Part shown: positions 1 through 11,849 of the stretch, piece after piece
How positions within the stretch are numbered: the stretch's first letter is position 1
Layout: each line of letters opens with the position of its first letter
Assembly: GCF_019175385.1 (NCBI RefSeq)
Contig: NC_083343.1
Span: forward strand, 50,304,457 to 50,368,456
Source: Lycium barbarum
Taxonomy: Eukaryota > Streptophyta > Magnoliopsida > Solanales > Solanaceae
DNA: 64,000 bases
Direction: 5' to 3'
The notes under the pieces: generated by a model
Database searches by the model: none
What the model was told of the DNA's origin: nothing
Seen by the model: only the letters and a program-made list of their open reading frames with translations
Translations under genes and position numbers: made by a program

Positions 1-342
1 ATATGCTATGTGTTTCCTACAATAGCCCGTAGGTGGGTTAGATTACTTACGAATTCTATAGGATCATTGAATAAAGGGGGTTTTACCAGAAGAATATTGC
101 GCCTTGGAACTTTCATTTTTATATCATTGTGGTTATAGCAAATTTCCAATAGCTTACCAAAGGGTTATGAAATTCTCAAAAATTATTAAGTCTTGAATGA
201 GTCGACGAGGGACACCTACGACAAGACATCTCGGATTGAATTTAGGTAGACTCTACAGATGTAAATCAATACCATTATCATGGTCACATGGAAGAAAGAA
301 AGTGGGATAGATTTGCAAACCATGTAAGACTTAATATCATTA
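1..342. other. unassigned stretch upstream of element A pol tail
   Basis: I see no coding sequence or repeat that I can name here. In an intact relative this would be integrase sequence just before the C-terminal domain, but the translated frames do not show the expected catalytic-core wording. It may be decayed pol of element A or a small unrelated insertion or deletion join. Confidence 0.4.
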
Positions 343-360
343 TTGAGCAAGAAAAACGAT

Positions 361-852
361 CGACGAGACTTAGAGTTCCAAGTGACAAAAAAATGGGTAT
401 TCTTAAAGGTGTCACCAATGAAGGGCGTTATGAGCTTTGGCAAAAAGGGGAAGCTTAGTCCCCGATACATTGGGCCTTATGAGATTGTGCAAAAAGTAGG
501 CAAAGTGGCTTACGAACTAGATATACCTCTTGATATGGAGTCAGTTCACCCAGTTTACCATGTCTCGATGCTTCGTAAATGTGTTGGAGATCCTACGAGT
601 ATCGTTCCAGTAAATTATGTTTAAGTGATAGAAAAGTTGACTTATGAAGAAGTCCCCATTGTCATTTTAGATAGGCAAGTACGAAATCTCAGAACCAAAG
701 AGGTAGCTTCAGTTAAAGTTGTATGGAAAAATAATAATAATAGAGAGGAAATGATTTGGGAAGCCGAAGAGGACATGAAGTCCAGGTACCCGCATTTATT
801 TTCACCTTCAGAAGAGATTCAGGCAGAGACGCCATTAACCTTAGGTATGTAA
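361..852 (+). pseudogene. element A: integrase C-terminal domain and chromodomain-like tail
   Basis: This is the last part of a Tekay/Del-type gypsy polyprotein. It reads RRDLEFQV, then VFLKVSPMKGVM, GKLSPRYIGPYEIV and VHPVYHVSMLRKC, the usual integrase C-terminal (GPY/F) block. The tail includes VKVVWKNNNNREEMIWEAEE and RYPHLF, the chromodomain-like end of these chromoviruses. In the family this region holds DNA and helps direct integration. One in-frame TAA at 622-624 breaks it; the frame is otherwise open to 852. The integrase catalytic core and everything upstream lie outside the window. A's 3' LTR follows after a short untranslated stretch. Confidence 0.88.
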
Positions 853-1044
853 TGCTTTTCTTGATGTTTACTTGGTAGTGTGTGGCCATGGTTATTGTCG
901 TGTTGTTATAGCCCTGTGAGGCGATGTATTTTGGGTTGATGTATAGGATGGTAGTGCCATATTAGAGGGGAAAATCTGGCGAAATTTTTGTAGAATCCCC
1001 AAGAGTCTATCATTCGAGGGCAAATGTTTCTAAGAGGGGTAGAA
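853..1044 (+). other. element A 3' untranslated region with polypurine tract
   Basis: The sequence matches the corresponding untranslated stretch of element C on the other strand (21989-22065 joined to 35186-35318), including the GGCGAAATTTTT and AGAATCCCC blocks. A purine-rich run (AAGAGGGGTAGAA, about 1032-1044) directly before the LTR is the plus-strand priming tract. No gene is visible. Confidence 0.75.
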
Positions 1045-1947
1045 TGTTACACCTAGTAGTTTCGTCCATTGAGATTCGTTAGACGTTAGTTGTCCTAATC
1101 GCGGAAACGGGAGTTACCTTAGGATATATGAGATTACATGTTCCCATATTATGGTTATAGGGGTTTAAGAAATGAGCTATGGAAGGATTTAAGAACAAAC
1201 AAATAAATGAATTGAGTTTGTGGGAACTTTGGTAAAACTTGGCAAACTTTTCGGACAGAATTTTGGTCCAAATTGGTAGGGGAATATCTTCTAGAATATG
1301 AGGAGTTTTGGTGTGTTTATTTTGTCCAAATTGAATTTCATCGAGTCTATTTTCCAACGCAACAAATCGCTCGTCAATGTCACGTACGAGTAAAAGGTTA
1401 TGGCTATTTTACGACAGACTGTCTGAGCAGAAAATATCTGCGGACCATTTCACGGCCTGCAGGAATTTTGATGCCCCGCAGAAAATTCTGCGGTCCGTCA
1501 AATTGACACGGCCCAGCGCCAAATGGTCACAGTGACCCATATTTGACTGGGCAGTTCTAGGGACCATTTGACGGTCTGTAGGAATTTATACGGCCAGTAA
1601 AAATGGGCGCAAAATTGCCCGACGGGAGTTTAAGTTCCGCTTTATATATTTCGTTCCACTTCATTTGGACATATTATTTTACCAAACCAGATCCAAAGGC
1701 TCTCTAAAAACCCTCTCTTCCACTCCATAAATTAATCCAAGACAAAATCCAAGAGAGATTAAATATCAATAAGCAAGAATCAAGCTACCCATGTGCTAGA
1801 GGTCTTGCTAGGGTTAATAAGCTCCAAGAATTCTTTGGATATTGAAGCTAGGGCTTTCATATAAATTGATAGCTTGCTCCAAAACTCATTCTTATGAGAT
1901 AAAAGGTTAGTTTTCATACTTATTACATATTATCAAGAATGTTTATT
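1045..1947 (+). repeat. element A 3' LTR, part 1 of 3
   Basis: The LTR begins TGTTACACC right after the purine tract. Its continuation is found after removing insertion B (resuming at 18173) and insertion C (resuming at 42903), and it ends in GTCGTGACA at 43366. The summed length, about 2.57 kb, matches the roughly 2.6 kb LTRs of element C, which supports the three-part reading. This part holds U3 and the start of the transcribed region. Confidence 0.85.
1425..1650 (+). promoter_or_regulatory. element A LTR promoter: palindrome cluster and TATA box
   Basis: Imperfect copies of a GCGGTCCGTC / CGGACC / GACGGTC motif cluster between about 1430 and 1600. A TATATAT box stands at 1643-1649, just downstream. 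The same order, palindromes then TATA, recurs in LTRs C, G, H and I. The start site is inferred. Confidence 0.5.
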
Positions 1948-2139
1948 TGTTACATCCGACATTTTCGCTTATTCGAAAAATTCAAGATAAATGGACTTGT
2001 GATGAATAAGGCCACAATTGGACCTTACTTGGTATGAATGTGTAGGTCATGAATTCAATGGTGTGGAATTACGAAAGGTGGCCAAGGGCAACATTGGAAT
2101 TTTGGAAACTTGCCTTATGAATTACAAGATGTAACCACC

Positions 2140-2250
2140 AAATTGGGCTCAACAAAATTAATAAAATGAGGCCCAATAAGAGAGGCCCAACCGGCCACAA
2201 CCTTTTGACCCAAGACATGGATTAATTAATTTCCATGTGGACTTATAAGA
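2140..2250 (+). promoter_or_regulatory. element B LTR 1 promoter: GGCCCA boxes and TATA
   Basis: TGGGC at 2144-2148 and GGCCCA at 2170-2175 and 2184-2189 precede CTTATAAGA at 2242-2250. GGCCCA/TGGGCC is the known site II core bound by plant TCP factors; function here is inference. The same arrangement is in LTR 2 (TATA 8765-8773) and LTR 3 (TATA 15288-15296). Confidence 0.5.
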
Positions 2251-4626
2251 TCATACTTATCCAAAGAAGGTTCAAGAAAAATCAAAAGAAAACAAGAACA
2301 AAAGAGAAGAGCATTTCGGGTGGAAGAGAAAGAGAGAAAAAGAAAAGAAAGAAAAATTTTGGGAGCCAAATCCTTGGTTTAAAAATCAAATTTTTGTGGG
2401 AATATTACTAAGTGCAAAGCCCTCTACAACTTGGTGCAATTAGTTTGGCAAGAGGACAACTTTGTAGCAAGTGGAAAACTTGAAGAAAAGGTAAGGATTT
2501 TACCATTTTTATGCCATGAAATGTATGTATGTATGTTGTAGTGTGTGGAAATGAAAGAAAAGTATGAAAATTTTTGTGTGTTGGAAGTGCTTGTGTTTGG
2601 GCCGTGAGTATGCTTATGTTGCATGGTTTTGGTGACTTGAATTCATGTTAGAATCTAGTGTATTATGGTAGGAATTGTATTAGAAATGAAAGTGGAAGTT
2701 AAGAATTTTAAGGGGGTGGCCGTGAGCATGGTTAGTCATGGAAGGTTGATGAATTGATTTTATGTAGTAGGTTGCATGTCATTTTAATGCATGGAATGTG
2801 AATTAAATCTTGTTAGTATGTTAAGGGTGGTTATGGAAAAATGGTTATTAAGTTGTTGTAAGAAAACATACAACTTTGTTATGGTTTATGTAAAAATGGA
2901 AATGAAAGTATCAAGAGGCAAATTATGATTATTGTTGATGAATTTGGAAGATGGAAATGTATAATTAACTTGTATGTTGAAAGTTAGGAAAAATTGGATA
3001 AGTAATGGCTTAATGGAAAGTTGGTATGTTTTGCATATCTTGTGTATATTGTGTGGAAATGGTATGATATGCCTCCAACGTATGTTGTGATGATTTGATG
3101 GTTGATGAATATGAAAATGATAAGTTTGGTTTGGAAATGTAAGTTTGAAACGAAAGATGTTTCGTTATGTCGAAAGATGGCTAGTGATGCCATAGTGTAT
3201 GTTTTAATGTCTATTGTTGTTTTGATGTCATTCTGGGTTGTTGTGTTGATGAATTGAGCCGAGCTAACTCTCGGGGATGTCTTATATACAGAGGAAATGC
3301 TGCCGAAATTTCGGTAGGCAAGTATGTGTTAAGTTGGATTATTGAAAAGTTTGAAACTAACAAATGGTAAACTTGACCATTTCTAGATTTTTGACGAAAT
3401 TGGGATTGACGCCAAGCAAGCGTAAGGCGCTATCGAGGTATGTGAAGCATTCCCCTATGTTCCTAGGCATGTTCTGGATGTGGTAGGCTCGGCCGCGAGC
3501 CTTAAGTACGACTCCGTTCCCCGGAATTCGAGACGGAAAACCGCTCCAATTCCTTCAATTCAATTGAAGCTATTTTCTTACAAATTGCCTTTAAAGTGAA
3601 TTTTTGTACAAAACTTCCTTAAACGGAGTCGGAACACTTCCAAACGACTATGGATGACCTCATAAGGTCTATTAGCAATAATTTACCTATGTAGCCTCGA
3701 GTTGGTCCGAGGCGGGCCCACAAGGCCCGATATCTTCTGTAAAATTTTAAATACTTCCGTTTTGGTCCGATTTTCTCTAAAAACTTCTGGACTATTATTT
3801 TGTGTATGACATGGCTATTTTTGTGTAATTTATACAACATGATTTCTGAACATCTGAGAATCCAATTCTGATAATAATCTGTCGTGCCTTCCCAACTAGG
3901 ATATAGGCGCGTACTATGCATACTATCCGGATATTCTGATTTTGGCTCGCCGTTTGGCACCCTTCAGTTTGATTGAGTCTGTATGTTGAGTCTGTATGTA
4001 AGTAGTTTCTCATTTATCGGTTCGTGTCTGTCTCAATGCATTCTTTCACTGCGACCCGGGCCAGGTTCTGTTATCGTGCATATTTCTCTGCATTGTTTAC
4101 CGCGTCCCTCGGCGTACGGGCCGGGATCTGTATGTCTGTATCACATTATGATTTGTGTATGGGGATGGCGGCCAGGATGGCATATGATCTGATCTGATTC
4201 TGTCTGTCCACCGCGTCCCGTACTAAGAGGGCCGGGTTCTGTTACCGCGCCCCCAGACAGGGCCGGGATCTGTATGAATGTATGCGTGTGCTATCTATAT
4301 TTATATAAGCACATGCCTCTGTATGATTCTGTATGACTCTGTACTACTCTGCATGCATAATTCTGTCCGACATACTTCTGTCTGTCCGTCTGAAAGACGA
4401 CTACGTCTGTATGTCCGTATGGATTCTGATTCTGCTCGTTTGTCCGTATTATGATCCCGTTTGTCTGTCCGAACCATAATTCTGTTTACTTGTATGGAAC
4501 ACGGTTCTGTATGTCTGTCTGGATCATGACTCTGTCCGTCAGTCTGATTTATGGTTCTGTTCGTTATATTTCTGTGACTCCGGTTCGGACTATGTTTATA
4601 TCTGTTATGTTTCTGCTTTACATACT

Positions 4627-4663
4627 CGGTACATTTTTCGTACTGACCCCCGTCCTTCGGGGG
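4627..4663 (+). other. LTR double hairpin, B LTR 1
   Basis: Hairpin 1 has arms CGGTAC and GTACTG around a 7-base loop, with one G-U pair. Hairpin 2 follows one base later with arms CCCCC and GGGGG, extendable by an inner G-C pair. Confidence 0.55.
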
Positions 4664-5126
4664 CTGCGCTACATGCCCGCAGGTACCGACGCACCAGGTG
4701 ATACGCCGCCAGCGTAGGGATTCTAATTCTGCTGTTTGAAGAGCTCCTTTGATCCGGAGCGTATACTTTTGGTATATATATCTCCCGTCTTCTGTATACT
4801 CTGTATGTATGGATATTCTGGGTACGGCGGGGCCCTGTCCCGTCATATGACTCTGTATGTCTGTAGAGGCCTGTAGATAGATGTGTGGGTTACGGGTTTC
4901 GTCTGTATACTAGCCTTATCGGCTTATATGCAAATGTCTGTATGTTCAGGTATATATGTATATATATGTATGTTTGTGCGCGTGCCGTATTTGTATCGAC
5001 CTACTTTTGTAACTTCTGTTTTAAAAGGAAAAAAAAATCCGTATGATTTGAAATTCGGTCGGGTAGGTATGTACGAGTACCCAGTTAGGGTACCAGTCGC
5101 GGCCACGGGGTTGGGTCGTGACAAAG

Positions 5127-5138
5127 TGGTATCAGAGC
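5127..5138 (+). other. element B primer-binding site, unit 1
   Basis: TGGTATCAGAGC lies three bases after the LTR end. It is complementary to the 3' end of plant initiator tRNA-Met and primes minus-strand synthesis. Confidence 0.9.
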
Positions 5139-5182
5139 GGTTAGTCCTCGGTATGTCTACAGGCCGTGTCTAGTAGAGTCTT

Positions 5183-5216
5183 GTTTATCGGTGTGTTGTG
5201 CACCACATCTATAAAC
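5183..5216 (+). other. leader stem-loop with GTGCAC loop, unit 1
   Basis: The outer stem GTTTAT/ATAAAC is followed by a one-by-one mismatch, then the inner stem GGTGTG/CACATC with one G-U pair. The 8-base loop ends in the palindrome GTGCAC (5198-5203). It sits between primer site and gag. It is proposed as a dimerisation-type signal. Confidence 0.5.
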
Positions 5217-5325
5217 AGGAGGGTACAGGGCATCTAGGATGTTACCCTTCTTTGGATTCTTAGATCGTGCGATAGAACTGTATTAGTAGGATGATCCTTT
5301 CCTAACGATCTGCTATGTTTCAGTG

Positions 5326-6780
5326 ATGCCTCCGAAGAAGGCAACAGCTGCCCAGAAGGGCAAGGCGAGGATAGAGGCAGGAGAGACCAGCCGGGCCCCG
5401 AGGGTTACGAGGGCCAGTGTGCAGCCTGCATTTGAGGATGTGCCCCCGTCGTCTGGATCGGTTACACCCCCCTTGCCGGAGGATATCAGAGCAGCAGAAG
5501 CTGCTAATCGGGAGACGGCTCCACCGCAAGCTCCTGAGGTTCCAGTGCCAGAGCCTCCAGCTCCACAGGCAGGGGCGGAGGGTAGGGCCATGCGAGATGC
5601 GGTTCAGTTATTGACCACGTTGATGACGGAGCAGGTTCGCAAGCATGGATTTAGGGGTGGTCGTGCGGACAGGTATGAGAGCTCCAGGGCTCGGGAGTTT
5701 TTGACATGTAAGCCTCCAGAATTCTCCGGGACAAAACCTGAGGAGGACCCCCAGGAGTTCATTAGAAAGATGGAGAGCACACTACGATTGATTAAGGCTT
5801 CGCCGACTGAGTCTGTGGAGTTGGCTTCGTATCGATTATATGAGGTGGCGGCAAATTGGTATGAGTCTTGGCAGCTCTCCAGGGGTGACGATGCTTCCCC
5901 AGCGGTATGGGCCGAGTTTACTAAGGCCTTTCTTGACCATTTTCTACCACCAGAGCTATGGAGAGCTAGGGTTGATCGGTTCTTGAACCTGAGACAGAAT
6001 GGTAGAAGTGTTCGCGAGTACAGCCTAGAGTTTGACTCACTGGCTAGGTATGCGCCCGCCATAGTAGCCGAGATGGCCGACAGGGTGCACATGTATGTGA
6101 TGGGACTAGACTCTTATCTGATTGACGGTTGCTTGGCCATGGCTTCTCAGCCAGGGATGCATGTAGCCTGGGTACAGGCATACGCCCAGGGCATGGAGGA
6201 CCGACGTAGGGAGCGTCGGCCTGATAGGGGTTATGATAGGGGCCGACCTAAGAGAGCCAGATCGGCTGGATATTCAGGGGGATTTCAGGGTGAGCCTTCC
6301 CAGCGGCAGGGTAACAGGTATTCGTCCCAGCCAGCCTACAGTACACCCCCACAGTTCTCGGGACAGAGCTCCAGAGTCCCAGGCCCACAGGTGAGCAGAG
6401 GTCCCGGTCAGTCGAGGCCACCCATACCCCCATGTTCGTACTGTGGGAGACCCCACCCGGGGTAGTGTTATCGCGCTACGGGCGCTTGTTATTTTTGTGG
6501 GAGTCCAGACCATCGAGTCAGAGAGTGCCCGCTTAAGGGCAGTTCAGGTTCAGGTTCAGTTCAGCCTGCTGGGTCCGTTGCAGGCTCATCTTCTCCTTCG
6601 ACAGCTATACGCCCCACAGGGGGAGGAGCACCAGCACCAGCGCCAGCAGGTCGTGGCAGAGGTCGTGGCGCAGCTTCTGGTTACAGCGGTCCTTCGAACC
6701 GCGTGTTTGCTTTGACCGGCCGGCAGGACCCTGGAGCGTCTTCGAGCGCACGCCCAGGTACGCCAGCAATTCTTTTTTAG
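5326..6780 (+). pseudogene. gag: element B gag, unit 1, nonsense-broken
   Basis: This is the same gag as at 11850-13304: a nucleocapsid-type structural protein that packages element RNA. The start ATG at 5326 opens MPPKKATAAQ. The capsid-like core includes LASYRLYEVAANWYESW and SLEFDSLARYAP. A G-to-T change makes TAG at 6463-6465, just after CSYCGRPHPG, removing the second zinc knuckle, and the frame then stays open to the normal stop at 6778-6780. Several missense differences from unit 2 are present (for example LWRARV for LRRSRV). The truncated product would have 379 residues. Its function is probably lost or altered. Confidence 0.88.
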
Positions 6781-7002
6781 AGATATATGTATGGATAAGT
6801 CTGTATTTTACTGCATTACGTGATCTTATACGTCTGGGTATTAGAATTAGTAAGGTAAATGTTAACTTGGTAGATACCGAGATTCAAAAGGCGACATGGT
6901 AATTGTACGATTTAGCCGGGGATGGGACCCACTACAAAAAAAAAATCCGAAAATTTGCTAAGATCCCGATCTGCCCTAAATTACGTGACGAAGGTCGTGC
7001 GG

Positions 7003-7131
7003 GGTAGTCGACGAAATTATATTAGCCCTAACGCGTCAAAACGCATGAAAGTTTCGGAGTTAAGCGTGCTCAAGCCAGAGCAATTCTGGGATGGGTGACC
7101 CCCTGGGAAGTAATGCAAAGTTTTGCACAAG
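7003..7131 (+). repeat. 5S rRNA-like segment in element B, unit 1
   Basis: GGAGTTAAGCGTGCT and GGGATGGGTGACC followed by CCTGGGAAGT match the A-box and C-box parts of the plant 5S rRNA internal control region, in the right order and about the right spacing. The 5' third (ATTATATTAGCCCTAACGC) still aligns with the start of 5S, and GTTTTGCACAAG resembles its end. It is too diverged to be a working 5S gene. Its likely origin is an inserted 5S or 5S-derived SINE. Confidence 0.78.
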
Positions 7132-7704
7132 TGTAGGTATGATGGATATAAATGAAAATTTGGGGTAATCTAAAGGAAAAGAGAATGTGTGGAGTAATTA
7201 GTGCCTTTACAGAAGCCACACAGACCGAAGGAAAGGTGCGATACCGCTTGGGAAATTGAGCGAATTCGAATAATAGTCAGAGACGCTCGCCAGTAAGATA
7301 TTAGTAAATATATTTGTATGTGTGTATGTGTATGTGTGTGTACGCGTGTATGTATGATTTTCGTTTGGTGCCCATGCGGGTTAAGAGCCGAGTCCCGGCA
7401 ACTAACGTTGTGATAGACGAAAGGTTTTACTAAACCGAATACATGAAGCGAAGCGGGGGTGAGGACACAGATGCTGTCAAGGACTAGAAAAAAAACCCTA
7501 TCCCATTATAACTCAGTCTGGTATGACGATGTCTGAAAAGGAAAATGAGTATGGATGGTAGAAAAGACGAAAGATAAGAAATGCGAAGAAGCGGAATCTT
7601 TGAAAGAGTCGATAAGCGACACGCGAGATGAGTTGTATGATAACTTGGCTAACCAGGTTACCAATAAGGGAATTTTCCTAAAATCACTGGAGCCTTACTA
7701 AGAT

Positions 7705-8140
7705 TGATCTGATTCGGCTTCAGATTCTATCTGTTATACTTCTGCACTTCCGATCCTGATAAAGCTCTGTCTATTACGCCTCAATGCTTCTGAACTCGAT
7801 TATGTCCCCACCTGATAAATATTTGTACATCCGATTCTGAAAATGTTTCTGGTTGACCTACCCCGGTATGATTGATTCTGAATACGTTTCTGTCTGACAC
7901 ACCTCTGTATGTCTGACTCCGGATATGAATCCGTCTGATATGCTTCTGTGCGTCTAATTTCGATTGTACGCCTGTCTGATACATCTCCGTATGTCTGATC
8001 TTGATTACGACCCTATCTGGTACATTTCTGTCCGCCTGACTTTGACTACGAATCCGTCCGCCATGGTTTAGTACGTCTGCCTCCGATTACGAATCCGTCC
8101 GATATGCTTCTACGCGTCTGGTTCTAGTTCTGAATCTGTT
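7705..8140 (+). repeat. minisatellite of about 42 bp, unit 1
   Basis: Degenerate tandem units of roughly 41-42 bp are built on the phrase TACGAATCCGTCTGATATGC followed by TTCTGTNCGTCTGA. The last six or so units align well; the earlier ones are more worn. Confidence 0.7.
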
Positions 8141-8470
8141 GGTATGAAGTGTCTGGTCTGAAGTGGGATTTCGAGAACGGGGTAGGAACCTCAGGAGTGT
8201 AACAGGAAATGATATGGACTATGACGTCTGGGAAGCGTCTGTCTGTTACAAGAATATAGCTTATGGTTCGATGATTGTGTGGGGTAATAGAAAATATGTT
8301 ACAAAGGAATTTGAATCAGTGACGTGAAGAATTACCCCATAATGTTGGTAAAGAATCCATGTCCGGAAGTCCACGAAGGACAATTATAAAGAGGACCCTC
8401 CCGAAGTAGTACGACGCCCCATAAGGTCAATTTAACATTCGAGGACGAATGTTTCTAAAGGGGGGGAGGA

Positions 8471-11400
8471 TGTTACATCCGACATTTTCGCTTATTCGAA
8501 AAATTCAAGATAAATGGACTTGTGATGAATAAGGCCACAATTGGACCTTACTTGGTATGAATGTGTAGGTCATGAATTCAATGGTGTGGAATTACGAAAG
8601 GTGGCCAAGGGCAACATTGGAATTTTGGAAACTTGCCTTATGAATTACAAGATGTAACCACCAAATTGGGCTCAACAAAATTAATAAAATGAGGCCCAAT
8701 AAGAGAGGCCCAACCGGCCACAACCTTTTGACCCAAGCCATGGATTAATTAATTTCCATGTGGACTTATAAGATCATACTTATCCAAAGAAGGTTCAAGA
8801 AAAATCAAAAGAAAACAAGAACAAAAGAGAAGAGCATTTCGGGTGGAAGAGAAAGAGAGAAAAAGAAAAGAAAGAAAAATTTTGGGAGCCAAATCCTTGG
8901 TTTAAAAATCAAATTTTTGTGGGAATATTACTAAGTGCAAAGCCCTCTACAACTTGGTGCAATTAGTTTGGCAAGAGGACAACTTTGTAGCAAGTGGAAA
9001 ACTTGAAGAAAAGGTAAGGATTTTACCATTTTTATGTCATGAAATGTATGTATGTATGTTGTAGTGTGTGGAAATGAAAGAAAAGTATGAAAATTTTTGT
9101 GTGTTGGAAGTGCTTGTGTTTGGGCCGTGAGTATGCTTATGTTGCATGGTTTTGGTGACTTGAATTCATGTTAGAATCTAGTGTATTATGGTAGGAATTG
9201 TATTAGAAATGAAAGTGGAAGTTAAGAATTTTAAGGGGGTGGCCGTGAGCATGGTTAGTCATGGAAGGTTGATGAATTGATTTTATGTAGTAGGTTGCAT
9301 GTCATTTTAATGCATGGAATGTGAATTAAATCTTGTTAGTATGTTAAGGGTGGTTATGGAAAAATGGTTATTAAGTTGTTGTAAGAAAACATACAACTTT
9401 GTTATGGTTTATGTAAAAATGGAAATGAAAGTATCAAGAGGCAAATTATGATTATTGTTGATGAATTTGGAAGATGGAAATGTATAATTAACTTGTATGT
9501 TGAAAGTTAGGAAAAATTGGATAAGTAATGGCTTAATGGAAAGTTGGTATGTTTTGCATATCTTGTGTATATTGTGTGGAAATGGTATGATATGCCTCCT
9601 ACGTATGTTGTGATGATTTGATGGTTGATGAATATGAAAATGATAAGTTTGGTTTGGAAATGTAAGTTTGAAACGAAAGATGTTTCGTTATGTCGAAAGA
9701 TGGCTAGTGATGCCATAGTGTATGTTTTAATGTCTATTGTTGTTTTGATGTCATTCTGGGTTGTTGTGTTGATGAATTGAGCCGAGCTAACTCTCGGGGA
9801 TGTCTTATATACAGAGGAAATGGTGCCGAAATTTCGGTAGGCAAGTATGTGTTAAGTTGGATTGTTGAAAAGTTTGAAACTAACAAATGGTAAACTTGAC
9901 CATTTCTAGATTTTTGACGAAATTGGGATTGACGCCAAGCTAGCGTAAGGCGCTATCGAGGTATGTGAAGCATTCCCCTATGTTCCTAGGCATGTTCTGG
10001 ATGTGGTAGGCTCGGCCGCGAACCTTAAGTACGACTCTGTTCCCCGGAATTCGAGACGGAAAACCGCTCCAATTCCTTCAATTCAATTGAAGCTATTTTC
10101 TTACAAATTGCCTTTAAAGTGAATTTTTGTACAAAACTTCCTTAAACGGAGTCGGAACACTTCCAAACGACTATGGATGACCTCATAAGGTCTATTAGCA
10201 ATAATTTACCTATGTAGCCTCGAGTTGGTCCGAGGCGGGCCCACAAGGCCCGATATCTTCTGTAAAATTTTAAATACTTCCGTTTTGGTCCGATTTTCTC
10301 TAAAAACTTCTGGACTATTATTTTGTGTATGACATGGCTATTTTTGTGTAATTTATACAACATGATTTTTGAACATCTGAGAATCCAATTCTGATAATAA
10401 TCTGTCGTGCCTTCCCAACTAGGATATAGGCGCGTACTATGCATACTATCCGGATATTCTGATTTTGGCTCGCCGTTTGGCACCCTTCAGTTTGATTGAG
10501 TCTGTATGTTGAGTCTGTATGTAAGTAGTTTCTCATTTATCGGTTCCTGTCTGTCTCAATGCATTCTTTCACTGCGACCCGGGCCAGGTTCTGTTATCGT
10601 GCATATTTCTCTGCATTGTTCACCGCGTCCCTCGGCGTACGGGCCGGGATCTGTATGTCTGTATCACATTATGATTTGTGTATGGGGATGGCGGCCAGGA
10701 TGGCATATGATCTGATCTGATTTTGTCTGTCCACCGCGTCCCGTACTAAGAGGGCCGGGTTCTGTTACCGCGCCCCCAGACAGGGCCGGGATCTGTATGA
10801 ATGTATGCGTGTGCTATCTATATTTATATAAGCACATGCCTCTGTATGATTCTGTATGACTCTGTACTACTCTGCATGCATAATGCTGTCCGACATACTT
10901 CTGTCTGTCCGTCTGAAAGACAACTACGTCTGTATGTCCGTATGGATTCTGATTCTGCTCGTCTGTCCGTATTATGATCCCGTTTGTCTGTCCGAACCAT
11001 AATTCTGTTTATTTGTATGGAACACGGTTCTGTATGTCTGTCTGGATCATGACTCTGTCCGTCAGTCTGATTTATGGTTCTGTTCGTTATATTTCTGTGA
11101 CTCCGGTTCGGACTATGTTTATATCTGTTATGTTTCTGCTTTACATACTCGGTACATTTTTCGTACTGACCCCCGTCCTTCGGGGGCTGCGCTACATGCC
11201 CGCAGGTACCGACGCACCAGGTGATACGCCGCCAGCGTAGGGATTCTAATTCTGCTGTTTGAAGAGCTCCTTTGATCCGGAGCGTATACTTTTGGTATAT
11301 ATATCTCCCGTCTTCTGTATACTCTGTATGTATGGATATTCTGGGTACGGCGGGGCCCTGTCCCGTCATATGACTCTGTATGTCTGTAGAGGCCTGTAGA

Positions 11401-11647
11401 TAGATGTGTGGGTTACGGGTTTCGTCTGTATACTAGCCTTATCGGCTTATATGCAAATGTCTGTATGTTCAGGTATATATGTATATATATGTATGTTTGC
11501 GCGCGTGCCGTATTTGTATCGACCTACTTTTGTAACTTCTGTTTTAAAAGGAAAAAAAAAATCCGTATGATTTGAAATTCGGTCGGGTAGGTATGTACGG
11601 GTACCCAGTTAGGGTACCAGTCGCGGCCACGGGGTTGGGTCGTGACA
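8471..11647 (+). repeat. element B LTR 2 (shared middle LTR)
   Basis: It starts TGTTACATCC directly after unit 1's purine tract and ends GTGACA directly before unit 2's primer site. It therefore serves as 3' LTR of unit 1 and 5' LTR of unit 2, with no target duplication on either side. Length is 3177 bp. Confidence 0.93.
11150..11186 (+). other. LTR double hairpin, B LTR 2
   Basis: The arms are unchanged from LTR 1: CGGTAC/GTACTG then CCCCC/GGGGG. Confidence 0.55.
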
Positions 11648-11650
11648 AAG

Positions 11651-11662
11651 TGGTATCAGAGC
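11651..11662 (+). other. element B primer-binding site, unit 2
   Basis: TGGTATCAGAGC, complementary to initiator tRNA-Met, lies three bases after LTR 2. Confidence 0.9.
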
Positions 11663-11706
11663 GGTTAGTCCTCGGTATGTCTACAGGCCGTGTCTAGTAG
11701 AGTCTT

Positions 11707-11740
11707 GTTTATCGGTGTGTTGTGCACCACATCTATAAAC
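11707..11740 (+). other. leader stem-loop with GTGCAC loop, unit 2
   Basis: It is identical to the unit 1 hairpin: GTTTAT/ATAAAC outer stem, GGTGTG/CACATC inner stem and loop palindrome GTGCAC. A second conserved inverted repeat, AGATCGTGCGATAG, follows at 11786-11799. Confidence 0.5.
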
Positions 11741-11849
11741 AGGAGGGTACAGGGCATCTAGGATTTTACCCTTCTTTGGATTCTTAGATCGTGCGATAGA
11801 ACTGTATTAGTAGGATGATCCTCTCCTAACGATCTGCTATGTTTCAGTG

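Larger units (their letters stand above)
1948..5123 (+). repeat. element B LTR 1
   Basis: It runs from TGTTACATCC to GGTCGTGACA, 3176 bp. It contains, in order, GGCCCA boxes, a TATA box, a GCTGCCGAAATTTCGG box (about 3298), a splice-donor-like AGGTATGT (about 3437), GTCC/GGGCCGGG repeats (about 4045-4285), and a double hairpin (4627-4663) followed by GCCCGCAGGTA. By eye it differs from LTR 2 at about 18 positions. Confidence 0.93.
6781..8470 (+). other. element B unit 1 region between gag and LTR 2
   Basis: No pol gene is visible. The first bases after gag look like the decayed start of a protease frame. A 5S-like segment (7003-7131), noncoding sequence with a short TGTGTATG run near 7314, and a minisatellite (7705-8140) follow. 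The region ends with the motif ACATTCGAGGACGAATGTTT and the polypurine tract AAAGGGGGGAGGA (to 8470). Confidence 0.75.

Noticed and set aside
3619..4013. Overlapping 113- and 72-codon minus-strand frames, present in all three B LTRs
   Set aside because: They are copies of LTR sequence rather than conserved genes. They overlap each other in different frames and one is shortened in LTR 3.
4301..4846. A 181-codon frame on the minus strand in B LTR 1, repeated at 10824-11369
   Set aside because: It is antisense to LTR sequence built from TCTGTATG-like repeats, is broken by a stop in LTR 3, and has no recognisable domain.
7003..7131. Functional 5S rRNA gene
   Set aside because: The sequence is too diverged from plant 5S outside the control-region boxes and is not in a 5S array.
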